64,000 nucleotides of DNA from Streptacidiphilus sp. 4-A2 (lineage in GTDB: Bacteria > Actinomycetota > Actinomycetes > Streptomycetales > Streptomycetaceae), in assembly GCA_014284505.1 (NCBI GenBank), contig JAAFYY010000001.1, forward strand, positions 8,605,845 to 8,669,844, given 5' to 3'. The notes under the pieces were generated by a model, which was given only the letters and a program-made list of their open reading frames with translations, had not been told where the DNA came from and ran no database searches. Shown one piece after another: positions 1 through 9,771 of this stretch; position 1 is the stretch's first letter; every line of letters begins with the position of its first letter. The position numbers were made by a program, and so were the translations under genes.

Positions 1-169
1 CCGGGCCCGGTTCGCGCTGACCCTGGCCCCCGGGGCCGGGCCGGAGGAGGCGCTGCGGGCGCTGGGCCGCGGTCCGGTCACCTCGGCCCGGGCCAGCACC
101 GGGCTGACCGACCTCCCGGTGGAGGTCAGGATCCGGGCTGAGAGCGGTCCCGCGGACCGGGTGGAGTGA
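1..169 (+). CDS. C-terminal fragment of an unrecognised protein
   Basis: An open frame enters from the left edge in the second reading phase and ends at TGA 167-169, giving about 55 C-terminal residues rich in Ala, Gly and Arg. I see no motif that identifies a family. The last 44 bases overlap the convergent 3' end of the GH15 gene on the other strand, so either the tail overlap is real or one of the two ends is misplaced by an indel. Strong third-position GC fits a real streptomycete gene. Function unknown. Confidence 0.4.
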   Translation, partial: RARFALTLAPGAGPEEALRALGRGPVTSARASTGLTDLPVEVRIRAESGPADRVE

Positions 170-1942
170 GCCCGGGGGAGTCCTGCTCCGCCAGCCGGAA
201 GGCGGTGTTCACCAGCGCCACATGGGTGAACGCCTGCGGGGTGTTGCCGAGCTGGCGGCCCACCCGAGGGTCCCACTCCTCGGAGATCAGGCCCAGGTCG
301 TTGGCGATCGCCGCGACCCGCTCGAACAGCAGCCGGCCCTCCTCCCGGCGGCCGATCGCCACCAGCGCGTCGGCCAGCCAGAACGAGCAGGCCAGGAACG
401 CGCCCTCCTCCCCCTGGAGCCCGTCCACCTGGGAGTCCTCGGCCTCGCCGGTGGAGTAGCGCAGGATGAAGCCGCCGCGGTCCAGCTGGTCCCTGACCGC
501 CTCGACCGTGCTGATCGCGCGGGTCGTCCGGCGGCAGGAACCCGGTCTTCACCACGAACAGCGTGGCCGCGTCCAGCTCCTTGCCGCCGTAGTACTGGGT
601 GAACGCGCCACCCCGGGTCGTAGCCCTTCTCGCAGACGTCGGCGTGGATGGCGTCGCGGACCGTGCGCCAGCGCTCGACCGGCGCGGGCAGCCCGCAGGA
701 CTCGGCCATCCGCACCGCCCGGTCGAAGGCCACCCAGCACATCACCTTGGAGTGCACGAAGTGCCGGCGCCCGCCGCGGACCTCCCACAGGCCCTCGTCC
801 GGCTCCTGCCAGTGCTCCTCCAGGAACGTCATCAGCGCCCGCAGTATCCCCCAGACATGGCGCTCCATCGGGATGCCGGACACCATCGCCAGATGCAGGG
901 TGTCCACCACCTCGCCGTAGACGTCCAGTTGGAGCTGGTCCACGGCGGCGTTGCCGAAGCGCACCGGCGGAGTCCTCGTAGCCGGGCAGCCAGTCGGCGA
1001 TCACCTCCGGCAGCCGGCGCTCGCCGGCCACCCCGTACATGGTCTGCAGGTCGGCCGGGTCCCCGGCGATGGCCCGCAGCAGCCAGCCGCGCCAGGCGGC
1101 GGCCTCGGTGTGGAAGCCCCGCCCAGCAGCGCGGACAGGGTCATCGTCGAGTCCCGCAGCCAGCAGAAGCGGTAGTCCCAGTTCCGCTCGCCGCCGATCT
1201 GCTCCGGCAGTGCCGCGTGGCGGCGGCCACCATGCCGCCGGTGGGCGCGTAGGTCAGCCCCTTGAGGATCACCAGCGAGCGGATCACCGACTCCCGGTAG
1301 GGCCCCGGTAGTCACAGGAGTCCGCCCACTCCTGCCACTGCTCCAGGGTCTCCCGCAGCGCGCGCTCCGGGTCCTGCCGGGGCGGGGGTGGTGTGGTGCG
1401 AGGGCAGCCAGCTCAGCACGAACGGCACCCGGTCGCCCTCGTTCACGGTGAACTCGGAGACCGTGGCCAGCTGTTCGCCGAAGGTGTGCACCGAGGCGCG
1501 GCCCGCAACCACACCGAGTCGGACCGGCCACCGCCACCCGGTGGTGGTCGGTGCGCCGCACCCAGGGCACCACCCGCGCGTAGTCGAAGCGCAGCCGCAG
1601 CTCGCCGCGCATCCGGACGCTGCCGGAGACTCCCTCGACGATCCGCACCATGTCCGGGGTGCGGTCGCGCTGCGGCATGAAGTCGATCACCCGGTCCCGG
1701 TGGGCGTCTCCCACAGCGTCTCCAGGACCAGGCTGTCCCCGGTAGGAGCGGCTGTCGCAGAGCCCGGCCCCCTCCGGAGCCAGCCGCCAGTGCCCCTGCT
1801 CGTCGCCGCCGAGCAGCGCGGCGAAGCAGCTGGGCGAGTCGAACCGGGGCAGGCAGAGCCAGTCCACCGAGCCGTCCCGGCCGACCAGTGCCGCGGTCTG
1901 CAGGTCGCCGATGAGCGCGTAGTCCTCGATACGTCCGGGCAC
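126..1942 (-). CDS. Glycoside hydrolase family 15 protein (glucoamylase/trehalase-like), frameshifted
   Basis: The product resembles cytosolic actinobacterial GH15 enzymes, which hydrolyse alpha-glucosidic bonds; in actinomycetes several of these act as trehalases. A GTG start at 1942 opens with the family's N-terminal signature PGRIEDYALIGDLQTAAL, followed by DGSVDWLCLPRFDSPS. Downstream are the GERNWDYRFCWLRD block of the (alpha/alpha)6 barrel, PDEGLWEVRGG with the probable catalytic acid Glu, and a C-terminal EEWDPRVGRQLGNTPQAF block that carries the second catalytic Glu in the family. These pieces sit in all three phases, with shifts near 1740, 1685, 1510, 1390, 1310, 1205, 1120, 965, 615 and 515. 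Order and length (about 600 aa) are normal, so sequencing errors are more likely than decay. The substrate (trehalose or maltodextrin) is not decided by the sequence. Confidence 0.8.
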
Positions 1943-1986
1943 AGGGCGGGTCCCCAGCTGTCGGGCACGGGCGGGTCGCCCCGACG

Positions 1987-2975
1987 CTACCCTGGCACCG
2001 ACCGCGGCGGCGGTCGGCGGTGTGTCGGCGGCCGAATCCGTGTCGGCCGGCTCCGCCCCGGCAGCCGCCCGTTCCGCCTCGGCGGCGGCCTCGGCGGCGG
2101 CAGCCGCGGCCTGGGCCGCGCGTCGCTCGGCCATGTACTCGGCCACGGTCTTCACCGGCGGCGGTCCGTCACCGGCGTCCTTCTCCTCGCGCCGGTCCCG
2201 GACGTCCCGCCGGAACAGGAAGAACCAGCCGATCGGCACCATCAGCGCGAACAGCCACCACTGGATCCGTAGGGCAGGTGCACGCCCTTGCCGACCACGG
2301 CCATGTCGTCGCTGGTGGAATCGGTCTGGGCGTTCGGGCCGGGGATCACCTGCGCCGAGTCGGCCGCGCTCAGCTGCGGGGTGGCGGAGACCAGGGCGAG
2401 GTACCCGGACACCACCGGGCGGTGCAGGAGCGGGGCCTCCAGCTTGCTGTTGATCAGCATCGCCTGGTGCGGCGGCAGGCCGCCGTTGTCGTGGATGCCC
2501 GAGACCGCCGTGGTCTCGTCCGGGACCAGCCGGCCGAAGACGGTGACGGTGCCGCCGGGCGTGCCGGGGACGCTCGGGAAATTCGCGGCGTCGATGCCGT
2601 TCGGGGCCACCCAGCCGCGGGCGACCAGCACCGCGTCGCCGTTGTCCAGGATCAGCGGGGTGACCAGGTAGTAGGCCGGTTGTCACCGGAGTTGTCGTTA
2701 CCGGTTCCGGATGACGTACTGGTCCTTGACGTCGAACACGCCGGTCGCGGTCACATGCCGGTACATCTCGCTGTAGGGCACGGTCGCCCCTGGATGCGAG
2801 ATCTGGTCCATCGCGACCGGGCCGCCGCCAGGTTCCGCGCGGTGGTGTTGTCGCTGCGGGTGGTCTGCTGGTAGCGGTGGAACTGCCACATGCCCAGGCC
2901 GTACATGACCGGGATCAGCATGGCGAAGACCAGAGTCAGGATCACCCAGCGCCGGGTCAGGAGGATGCGAAGCAC
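1987..2975 (-). CDS. SURF1-family cytochrome oxidase assembly protein, frameshifted
   Basis: SURF1 proteins help insert haem a into subunit I of aa3-type cytochrome c oxidase at the cytoplasmic membrane. The GTG start at 2975 begins with MLRILLTRRWVILTLV, an N-terminal transmembrane segment ending in GLGMWQFHRY, which is the typical SURF1 entry. The central domain contains the conserved RGWVAPNG and VFGRLVPDETT stretches and the HQAMLINS block. The second membrane helix is WWLFALMVPIGWFFLFRRD near 2230. A charged Ala/Glu-rich tail follows. Frame breaks lie near 2820, 2692, 2640 and 2270. The stop is uncertain: the frame as given runs straight into the GH15 gene, while a TAG one phase away at 1987-1989 would end it normally, so one missing base there would fuse the two genes artificially. 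Confidence 0.8.
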
Positions 2976-3062
2976 GTCCCCGACGGTACCTCCGCCCCCT
3001 TTGCGTACCTTCGGCGGGGGCCCGCCCGGTGCCCGGCGTGTCCCGCCGGGCGGCGGCGGGGG

Positions 3063-4037
<975 letters not shown>

Positions 4038-4205
4038 GGTCGATCAGAATACGGTGTGCCCCCGACAGCTCCGACGGCGCGCGTCACCTCGGCGACGGCG
4101 CGCTCGCACGGACGGGTGACCGGGCGCCGGCGGCCGGGCGCGGAATAATCTTGCCCCGGGGGATGGTCGTACGCTGCGACCTTCGTACCAGGAGATGAGA
4201 TTTTC

Positions 4206-5249
4206 ATGCGCGCCACTGTCATCCGAGGAACCCGCGACATCCGTGTCGAGGAGGTGCCCGACCCGGTCGTCCGCGAGCCCGGCGACGCCGTCGTGCGTAC
4301 CCTGCTGGCCTGTGTCTGCGGCAGCGACCTGTGGGCCTACCGGGGTGTCGCGGCGCGTCAGCCGGGGCAGCGGATCGGCCACGAGTTCCTCGGCGTGATC
4401 GAGGAGGTCGGCCCCGAGGTGCGTGCCTTCAAGCCGGGCGACCTGGTGGTGGCCCCCTTCGTCTGGTCCGACGGGGTCTGCGAGTTCTGCCGCGAGGGTT
4501 TGCAGACCTCCTGCCCGCACGGCGGCTTCTGGGGCACCCCGGGGTCGGACGGCGGCCAGGGCGAGGCGGTCCGGGTGCCCTTCGCCGACGGCACCCTGGT
4601 CCGGCTCCCCAAGGACGCCGCCTCGGACCCCCGGCTGCTGACCGCGCTGCTGGCGCTGTCCGACGTGATGTCCACCGGGCACCACGCGGCGCTGGCCGCC
4701 GGGGTGCGGCCCGGGTCCACGGTCGCCGTGGTCGGCGACGGCGCGGTGGGACTGTGCGGGGTGCTGGCCGCGCAGCGGCTCGGCGCCGGGCGGATCATCG
4801 CCCTGGGCCGCCACCCCGACCGCACCGCGGTCGCCCTGACCTTCGGCGCCACCGACATCGTCCCGGCCCGCGGTGAGGAGGCCGTGGCGGCGGTGCGCGA
4901 GCTGACCGCGGGGGTCGGCGCGCACGCGGTGCTGGAGGCGGTCGGCACCGAGGAGTCCATGCGCACCGCGATCTCCATCACCCGGGACGGCGGCGCCGTG
5001 GGCTATGTCGGGGTGCCGCACGGCGGCAGCGCGGGGGTGGACGTCGGGCAGATGTTCGACCGCAATGTCGCGCTGCGCGGCGGCGTCGCCCGGCCCGCGC
5101 CTACATCCCGGAACTGCTGGCGGACGTGCTGTCGGGGGCGGATCGACCCCTCGCCGGTGTTCGACGCCACGGTCGGCCTGGAGCAGGTGCCCGACGGCTA
5201 CCGGGCGATGGACGAGCGCACCGCGCTCAAGGTCAAGATCGCTTTCTGA
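4206..5249 (+). CDS. Zinc-dependent alcohol dehydrogenase family protein
   Basis: A 347-aa medium-chain dehydrogenase/reductase that should oxidise an alcohol or reduce an aldehyde with NAD(P). The catalytic zinc site is visible in LLACVCGSDLW (Cys) and GHEFLG (His-Glu). The structural zinc lobe CEFCREGLQTSC has three cysteines of the usual pattern. The Rossmann fold has VAVVGDGAVGLCGVLAAQ near residue 175. GGAG at 4191-4194 lies 11 bases before the ATG. About 12 residues around 5090-5135 are out of phase: shifting one base restores AYIPELLADVL, the expected family sequence, so this is one missing C and one extra G and the gene is really intact. Substrate unknown. It is divergent from the exonuclease. 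Confidence 0.88.
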   Translation: MRATVIRGTRDIRVEEVPDPVVREPGDAVVRTLLACVCGSDLWAYRGVAARQPGQRIGHEFLGVIEEVGPEVRAFKPGDLVVAPFVWSDGVCEFCREGLQTSCPHGGFWGTPGSDGGQGEAVRVPFADGTLVRLPKDAASDPRLLTALLALSDVMSTGHHAALAAGVRPGSTVAVVGDGAVGLCGVLAAQRLGAGRIIALGRHPDRTAVALTFGATDIVPARGEEAVAAVRELTAGVGAHAVLEAVGTEESMRTAISITRDGGAVGYVGVPHGGSAGVDVGQMFDRNVALRGGVARPAPTSRNCWRTCCRGRIDPSPVFDATVGLEQVPDGYRAMDERTALKVKIAF

Positions 5250-5257
5250 GCCCGGCC

Positions 5258-5298
5258 GCGCGTTGCCGGACCCGCCCGTCGCGGGTCCGGCAACGCGC
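5258..5298. terminator. Bidirectional hairpin between convergent genes
   Basis: Two perfectly complementary 18-base arms (5258-5275 and 5281-5298) flank a 5-base loop. The hairpin lies exactly between the stops of the alcohol dehydrogenase (+) and the acyl-CoA dehydrogenase (-). There is no T tract, which is usual for GC-rich actinomycete terminators. Confidence 0.75.
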
Positions 5299-5331
5299 CC
5301 TGCGGGAGGCGCCCCGCGCCCCGCGCCCCGC

Positions 5332-6503
5332 TCAGCGGAAGGCGCTCTGGCCGGTGAGCAGCTGACCGATCACCAGCTGGTGCATCTCCACCGTGCCCTC
5401 GTAGGTGGAGCACGCTCTCCAGGTTGGCCGCGTGCCGCATCACCGGTACTCGTAGCTGATCCCGTTCGCGCCGAGGACCGTGCGCGCGGTGTGCGCGATC
5501 TTCAGCGCCTCGCGGACGCTGTTCAGCTTGCCGTAGCTGACCTGTTCCGGCCGCAGCGTCCCGGCGTCCATCCGCCGCCCCAGGTGCACCGCCAGCAGCA
5601 GGCCCTTGTTGAGCTCCAGCGACATGTCCGCCAGCTTGGCCTGGGTGAGCTGGAAGCCGCCGATCGGGCGGCCGAACTGCTCGCGGTGATGCTGTACTCC
5701 CGGGCCGCCTCCAGACAGGAGCGGGCCGCGCCGAGCGCCCCCCAGACGATGCCGTAGCGGGCCTGGTTGAGGCAGGACAGCGGGCCCTTGAGGCCGCGTA
5801 CCTCCGGCAGCACCGCGTCGGCGGGCAGCCGGACGCCGTCCAGCACCAGCTCGGCGGTGACCGAGGCGCGCAGCGAGGCCTTGTGCTTGATCTCGGGTGC
5901 CGAGAGGCCCGGGGTGCCGGCCGGCACCAGGAAGCCGCGGACGCCCTCGTCGGTCTGCGCCCAGACCACGGCGACCCCGGCCACCGAGCCGTTGGTGATC
6001 CACATCTTGCGGCCGTCCAGCACCCAGTCGCTGCCCTCGCGCTTGGCCCGGGTGCGCATCGAGGCCGGGTCGGAGCCGTGGTCCGGCTCGGTCAGGCCGA
6101 AGCAGCCGATGATCTCGCCCGCGGCCATGCCCGGCAGCCAGCGCTGCTTCTGCTCCTCCGAGCCCCAGCGGTGGATCGCGTACATGGCCAGCGAGCCCTG
6201 GACGGAGACCAGCGACCGCAGCCCGGAGTCGGCGGCCTCCAGCTCCAGACAGGCCAGCCCGTACTGGACCGCACTGGCCCCGGCGCAGCCGTAGCCCTCC
6301 AGGTGCATCCCGAGCGCGCCGAGCGTGCCCAGCTCCCGGGCCAGCTCGCGGACCTGCGGCAGTTCGCCGCGCTCGAACCAGTCGGCGATGTGCGGCTGCA
6401 CCCGGTCGTCGCACCAGGCGCGGACGGTGTCGCGGACGGCCAGCTCCTCGGCGTCGAAGAGCCCGTCCAGGCCGAGCGGGTCGCGGGGGTCGGGGCGGCT
6501 CAT
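5332..6503 (-). CDS. Acyl-CoA dehydrogenase, glutaryl-CoA dehydrogenase type
   Basis: A flavoprotein of about 390 aa that should dehydrogenate (and possibly decarboxylate) a short-chain or dicarboxylic acyl-CoA. N-terminal DPLGLDGLF, the substrate/FAD block GCFGLTEPDHGSDP and the WITNGSVAGVAVVWAQT segment match the glutaryl-CoA dehydrogenase branch. The C-terminal helical domain continues in other phases: REQFGRPIGGFQLTQAKLADM after a shift near 5690, then NLESVL and the final TYEGTVEMHQLVIGQ after shifts near 5445 and 5412, ending at TGA 5332. The ATG overlaps the stop of the upstream CoA transferase by 4 bases (ATGA), so the two are translationally coupled and probably handle the same acyl group. 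Confidence 0.87.
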
Positions 6504-7747
6504 GGGGAGACCTCACATTCGCTGTCGGTGTCGTCGGTGCAGTCGGTGCTGTTCGGGCCGGTGCCGTCGCGGCGCAGCCCGGGCAGCGGCCGGTCGGCCG
6601 GGCCGGCCAGCCAGGCGCGGACGGCGTCGTTGTGCTCGCCCAGCCGGGGCGGGGCGACCGGAGGCCGGACCGGGGTGGCCGACAGCCGCAGCGGGCTGCG
6701 GACCTGGGGTACCCGCCCGGGGCCGACCTCGACCACCGGCTCCAGGCCCAGCCGGTCGGCCAGCGCGAAGGCCCCGGCCAGGTCGTTGACCGGCCCGCAG
6801 GGCACTCCGGCCGCGTCCAGCCGTCGCTGCCAGTGCTCGGCGCTGCCGGCGGCCAGCGCCTGCTCCAGCTCCACGACCAGCGCCTCGCGGTTGCGCACCC
6901 GCTCCGGGTTGGTGGCGAAGCGGGCCTCCCCGGCCAGCCCGGGCCGGTCCAGCGCCCGCGCCAGCGCCTGGAACTGGCCGTCGTTGCCGCAGGCCACGGC
7001 GAGCAGCCCGGCGCCGTCCGGGCCGCAGCGCAGGGTCTGGTACGGCGCGATGCTGGGGTGCCGGTTGCCCAGGGCGCGCGGCGCGCGGCCGGTGGCCAGA
7101 TAGCCGCCGGCCTGGTTGGCGAGCGAGCCGAGCAGGCTGGAGAGCAGGTTCACCTCGACCAGCTGGCCCTCGCCGGTGCGGTCGCGGTGACGCAGCGCGG
7201 CGAGGATCACCGCCACCGCGTCCTTGGCGGTGAGCACGTCCACCAGCGCCACCCCGGCCTTGTACGGCTCGCCCTGCTCCGGGCCGGTGATGCTCATCAG
7301 GCCGCCGACGGCCTGCACCACGAAGTCGTAGCCGGGCAGCGCGCTGTCCGCGCCGAAGCCGGTGATCGAGCAGTAGACCAGCCCGGGGTTGGCGCCCCGC
7401 AGCGCGGCGTGGTCCAGGCCGTGCCTGGCGAGCGCTCCGGGGCGGAAGTTCTCCACCAGTACGTCGGCGCGCAGCGCGAGTTCGCGTGCGGCGCGGAGGT
7501 CGTCCGGATCGCCGAGGTCCAGGGTGACGCCGTGCTTGGAGCGGTTGGCGGCGTCGAAGTAGGCGGCGGTCCCCTCGGTGAAGGGCGGGCCCCAGGCGCG
7601 GGTGTCGTCCCCGCCGCCGGGGCGCTCCACCTTGACCACGGTGGCGCCCAGGTCCGCCAGCGTGGAGGTGGCCAGCGGTCCGGCCAGCACCCGGCTGAAG
7701 TCGGCGACCAGGACACCGGCCAGCGGCGCGGCGGCGGGTTCGGGCAC
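6500..7747 (-). CDS. CaiB/BaiF-family (class III) CoA transferase
   Basis: This 415-aa protein moves CoA between carboxylic acids without a ping-pong acyl-enzyme on Glu of the class I type. It begins at GTG 7745-7747 with the family opening LAGVLVADFSRVLAGPLATS. The catalytic Asp region is present as AANRSKHGVTLDLGDPDD, with VLVENFRPGALARHGL, the glycine loop GLMSITGPEQGEPYKAG and VALVDVLTAKDAV following in the expected order. The frame is unbroken. It is the first gene of a two-gene operon with the acyl-CoA dehydrogenase (4-base overlap). Together they look like activation plus oxidation of a dicarboxylic or branched acid such as glutarate, though the substrate is inferred only from the partner. 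Confidence 0.9.
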   Translation of the reverse strand: MPEPAAAPLAGVLVADFSRVLAGPLATSTLADLGATVVKVERPGGGDDTRAWGPPFTEGTAAYFDAANRSKHGVTLDLGDPDDLRAARELALRADVLVENFRPGALARHGLDHAALRGANPGLVYCSITGFGADSALPGYDFVVQAVGGLMSITGPEQGEPYKAGVALVDVLTAKDAVAVILAALRHRDRTGEGQLVEVNLLSSLLGSLANQAGGYLATGRAPRALGNRHPSIAPYQTLRCGPDGAGLLAVACGNDGQFQALARALDRPGLAGEARFATNPERVRNREALVVELEQALAAGSAEHWQRRLDAAGVPCGPVNDLAGAFALADRLGLEPVVEVGPGRVPQVRSPLRLSATPVRPPVAPPRLGEHNDAVRAWLAGPADRPLPGLRRDGTGPNSTDCTDDTDSECEVSP

Positions 7748-7899
7748 GGGCGGTCTCCATGGTGTCGGTGTCGGGAGTCGTCGGGGGCTGGGGCTGGGGG
7801 CCGGGGGTGCCTATGTTTCCGAGATCACCGGGGCGGCGGAATAGGCTCCGCCGGTGACTTGCGTCATCCGTACTGGACACGGTGGCGGGTTCGGGCCGG

Positions 7900-8079
7900 T
7901 CAGTGGCCGTGCCGCAGGGCCTCGATGCTGAGCACCGGCAGCGGCACCGACGGCCCCGGGTGCCGGACCGGCAGCCGCCGCGCCGCCCGCGGCACCGGCG
8001 GGAGCAGCCGGGGCAGCCGGACCGCCCCGTAGGGCCGCTTGCCGGGGTGCTGCCCCGGTCCTTTGCATGGTGTGATCAT
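7900..8079 (-). CDS. Possible small Arg/Pro-rich protein, 59 aa
   Basis: An ATG at 8079 is preceded by an excellent ribosome binding site (GGAGG, 6 bases upstream). It opens a 59-codon frame starting MITPCKGPGQHPGKRPYGAV, ending at TGA 7900. The product is basic, rich in Arg, Pro and Leu, with no membrane segment or known motif. It occupies part of the 465-base space between the CoA transferase and moaA and reads away from moaA. The strong RBS is the main argument for it; composition alone would not support it. The rest of 7748-7899 and 8080-8212 shows no further gene. Confidence 0.42.
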   Translation of the reverse strand: MITPCKGPGQHPGKRPYGAVRLPRLLPPVPRAARRLPVRHPGPSVPLPVLSIEALRHGH

Positions 8080-8212
8080 GTCATTCCTCCGGGGCGTCGA
8101 CCGCCTGCGACCAGGGGCGAAGAGCCGCACCCTGAAAACGATCGGTACCCCCGGCGGTAGCGGCCCCCGGGGGAGCCCGGCGAAGGCTTTAAGCTGGAGG
8201 AAACCTGGGGGT

Positions 8213-9235
8213 GTGGAGCCTGTGCTGATCGACACGTTCGGCCGCCGCGCGGTGGACCTGCGCGTGTCGCTGACCGACCGCTGCAATCTGCGGTGCAGCT
8301 ACTGCATGCCCGAGGAGGGCCTCAGCTGGCTGGCCAAGCAGGATCTGCTGGACGACCAGGAGGTCATCCGGCTGGTCCGGATCGCGGTCACCCGGCTCGG
8401 CGTCACCGAGGTGCGCTTCACCGGCGGTGAGCCGCTGCTCCGCCCCGGCCTGGTCGGTATCGTCGCCGCCTGCGCCGAGCTCGACCCCCGCCCCGAGCTC
8501 TCGCTGACCACCAACGGCATCGGCCTGGCGCGCACTGCCGGGGCGCTGCGCGCGGCCGGACTGGACCGGGTGAACGTCTCGCTGGACACCCTGGACCGGG
8601 AGACCTTCCGCACCCTGACCCGCCGCGACCGGCTGCACGACGTGCTGGAGGGGCTGGCCGCGGCCGAGGCGGCCGGGCTGCGGCCGGTGAAGGTGAACGC
8701 CGTGCTGATCCGCGGAGTCAACCAGCACGAGGCCGCTGACCTGCTGGAATGGTCCCTGGACCACGGCTATGAGCTGCGCTTCATCGAGCAGATGCCGCTG
8801 GACGCGCAGCACGGCTGGGACCGCGGGCAGATGATCACCGCCGAGGAGATCCTGCACCTGCTCGGCGAGCGCTTCGAACTGCACCCCGAGCCGGTGGCCG
8901 GCCGCGGAGCCGCCCCGGCCGAGCACTGGCTGGTGGCCGGCCGGACCGGCCCGGACGGCAGCCCGGCCCGGGTCGGCGTGATCGCCAGCGTGACCCGGCC
9001 CTTCTGCCGGGCCTGCGACCGGACCAGGCTGACCGCGGACGGGCAGATCCGGGACTGCCTCTTCGCCGTCACCGAGACCGACCTGCGCACCGCGCTGCGC
9101 TCCGGCGCGGACGACGAGGCCCTGGCCGACCTGTGGCGGACCGCGATGTGGGGCAAACGGGCCGGGGGCGGCATCGACGCCCCGGACTTCACCCAGCCCG
9201 AGCGGCTAGACATCACCGTCGCCATCGGCGGCTAG
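8213..9235 (+). CDS. moaA: GTP 3',8-cyclase (molybdenum cofactor biosynthesis)
   Basis: MoaA is the radical-SAM enzyme that, with MoaC, converts GTP to cyclic pyranopterin monophosphate, the first step of molybdopterin synthesis. The protein (about 340 aa) has the radical-SAM CNLRCSYC cluster motif after DLRVSLTDR. The SAM-binding GGEP lies in VRFTGGEPLLRPGL. The C-terminal second Fe-S cluster is FCRACDRTRL with a later Cys in RDCLF, and the essential GG tail closes the protein. GTG at 8213 sits 12 bases after GGAGG and is preferred to GTG 8222. No moaC, moaE or moeA is beside it. The last 21 coding bases are duplicated directly after the stop. Confidence 0.95.
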   Translation: MEPVLIDTFGRRAVDLRVSLTDRCNLRCSYCMPEEGLSWLAKQDLLDDQEVIRLVRIAVTRLGVTEVRFTGGEPLLRPGLVGIVAACAELDPRPELSLTTNGIGLARTAGALRAAGLDRVNVSLDTLDRETFRTLTRRDRLHDVLEGLAAAEAAGLRPVKVNAVLIRGVNQHEAADLLEWSLDHGYELRFIEQMPLDAQHGWDRGQMITAEEILHLLGERFELHPEPVAGRGAAPAEHWLVAGRTGPDGSPARVGVIASVTRPFCRACDRTRLTADGQIRDCLFAVTETDLRTALRSGADDEALADLWRTAMWGKRAGGGIDAPDFTQPERLDITVAIGG

Positions 9236-9259
9236 GTGTCACCGTCGCCATCGGCGGCT
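9213..9259. repeat. 21-bp direct repeat across the moaA stop codon
   Basis: The 21 bases at 9213-9233, which encode the TVAIGG end of MoaA, recur without a mismatch at 9239-9259, a period of 26 bases. The first copy runs into the TAG stop and the second lies in the intergenic space. Confidence 0.85.
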
Positions 9260-9288
9260 GGCTGCACCGTCGCCGCAAGCGGCTGAAG

Positions 9289-9504
9289 TCACTCCTGCGG
9301 GTCCTGCCACTCCGCCAGTGGCACCACGTCCTTGAGGAAGCCGCGCAGGTTGAGGAAGTCGGACAGGTACTCGCGGTGGTCCGCGCAGGCCAGCCAGGTC
9401 TTGCGCCGTTCAGGGGTGTGCAGCTTGGGGTTGTTCCAGGCCAGGACCCATATGGCAAGTGTCCGGCAACCCTTGGCGGAACAGTGCGGCATCTCGGTGC
9501 TCAT
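9289..9504 (-). CDS. Small conserved streptomycete protein, 71 aa, possible zinc site
   Basis: ATG 9502-9504 opens a 71-aa protein, MSTEMPHCSAKGC onward. It carries Cys-x4-Cys near the N-terminus and LACADHREYL (Cys-x2-His) in the middle, which could form a small zinc-binding site. The block WVLAWNNPKLHTPERRKTWL is strongly conserved in streptomycetes as I remember it. In databases such proteins are sometimes labelled acetone carboxylase, which I regard as an unsupported name. The frame could start further upstream, but this ATG gives the conserved length. Function unknown. Confidence 0.72.
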   Translation of the reverse strand: MSTEMPHCSAKGCRTLAIWVLAWNNPKLHTPERRKTWLACADHREYLSDFLNLRGFLKDVVPLAEWQDPQE

Positions 9505-9608
9505 GGGTGAAGTATCCCCGCCGTGCGCACTCGTACCGCAGACCGGCCCACGGGGTGGACACGTGGCCGGTGCGGCGTGCGGGGACATATGACGCGAAAG
9601 CGGTGACA

Positions 9609-9635
9609 CCGGGCAGCCACGGGGGAGCTGCCCGG
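9609..9635 (-). terminator. Hairpin downstream of the DUF3099 gene
   Basis: Nine-base arms at 9609-9617 and 9627-9635 are perfectly complementary around a 9-base loop. The hairpin lies 137 bases after the DUF3099 stop in the 267-base gap 9505-9771, in which I see no gene. Confidence 0.4.
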
Positions 9636-9771
9636 CGTCGGTCCGTCGCCCCGACGGGGGATGCGGAGCGCGCGTACGCAGTATTGCATGCGGGTATGGG
9701 TTTGGATCCGGGGAAGACGGGGAATCTTGCCCGACCGGCCACGCGCTTCTGCCCGGCCGTACTTTGTCGGC

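Noticed and set aside
1001..2686. Apparent SURF1-GH15 fusion protein
   Set aside because: Both parts contain many shifts; the joint frame has a neighbouring-phase stop at 1987-1989, and a GTG start for the glycosidase follows at 1942.
126..2686. GH15 and SURF1 as degraded pseudogenes
   Set aside because: All family blocks are present in order and at proper spacing, and the same kind of indel occurs in essential genes and in 16S rRNA.
8080..8212. Molybdenum cofactor riboswitch upstream of moaA
   Set aside because: I looked for the conserved Moco-RNA core and did not find a convincing match. The leader is only GC-rich with possible hairpins.
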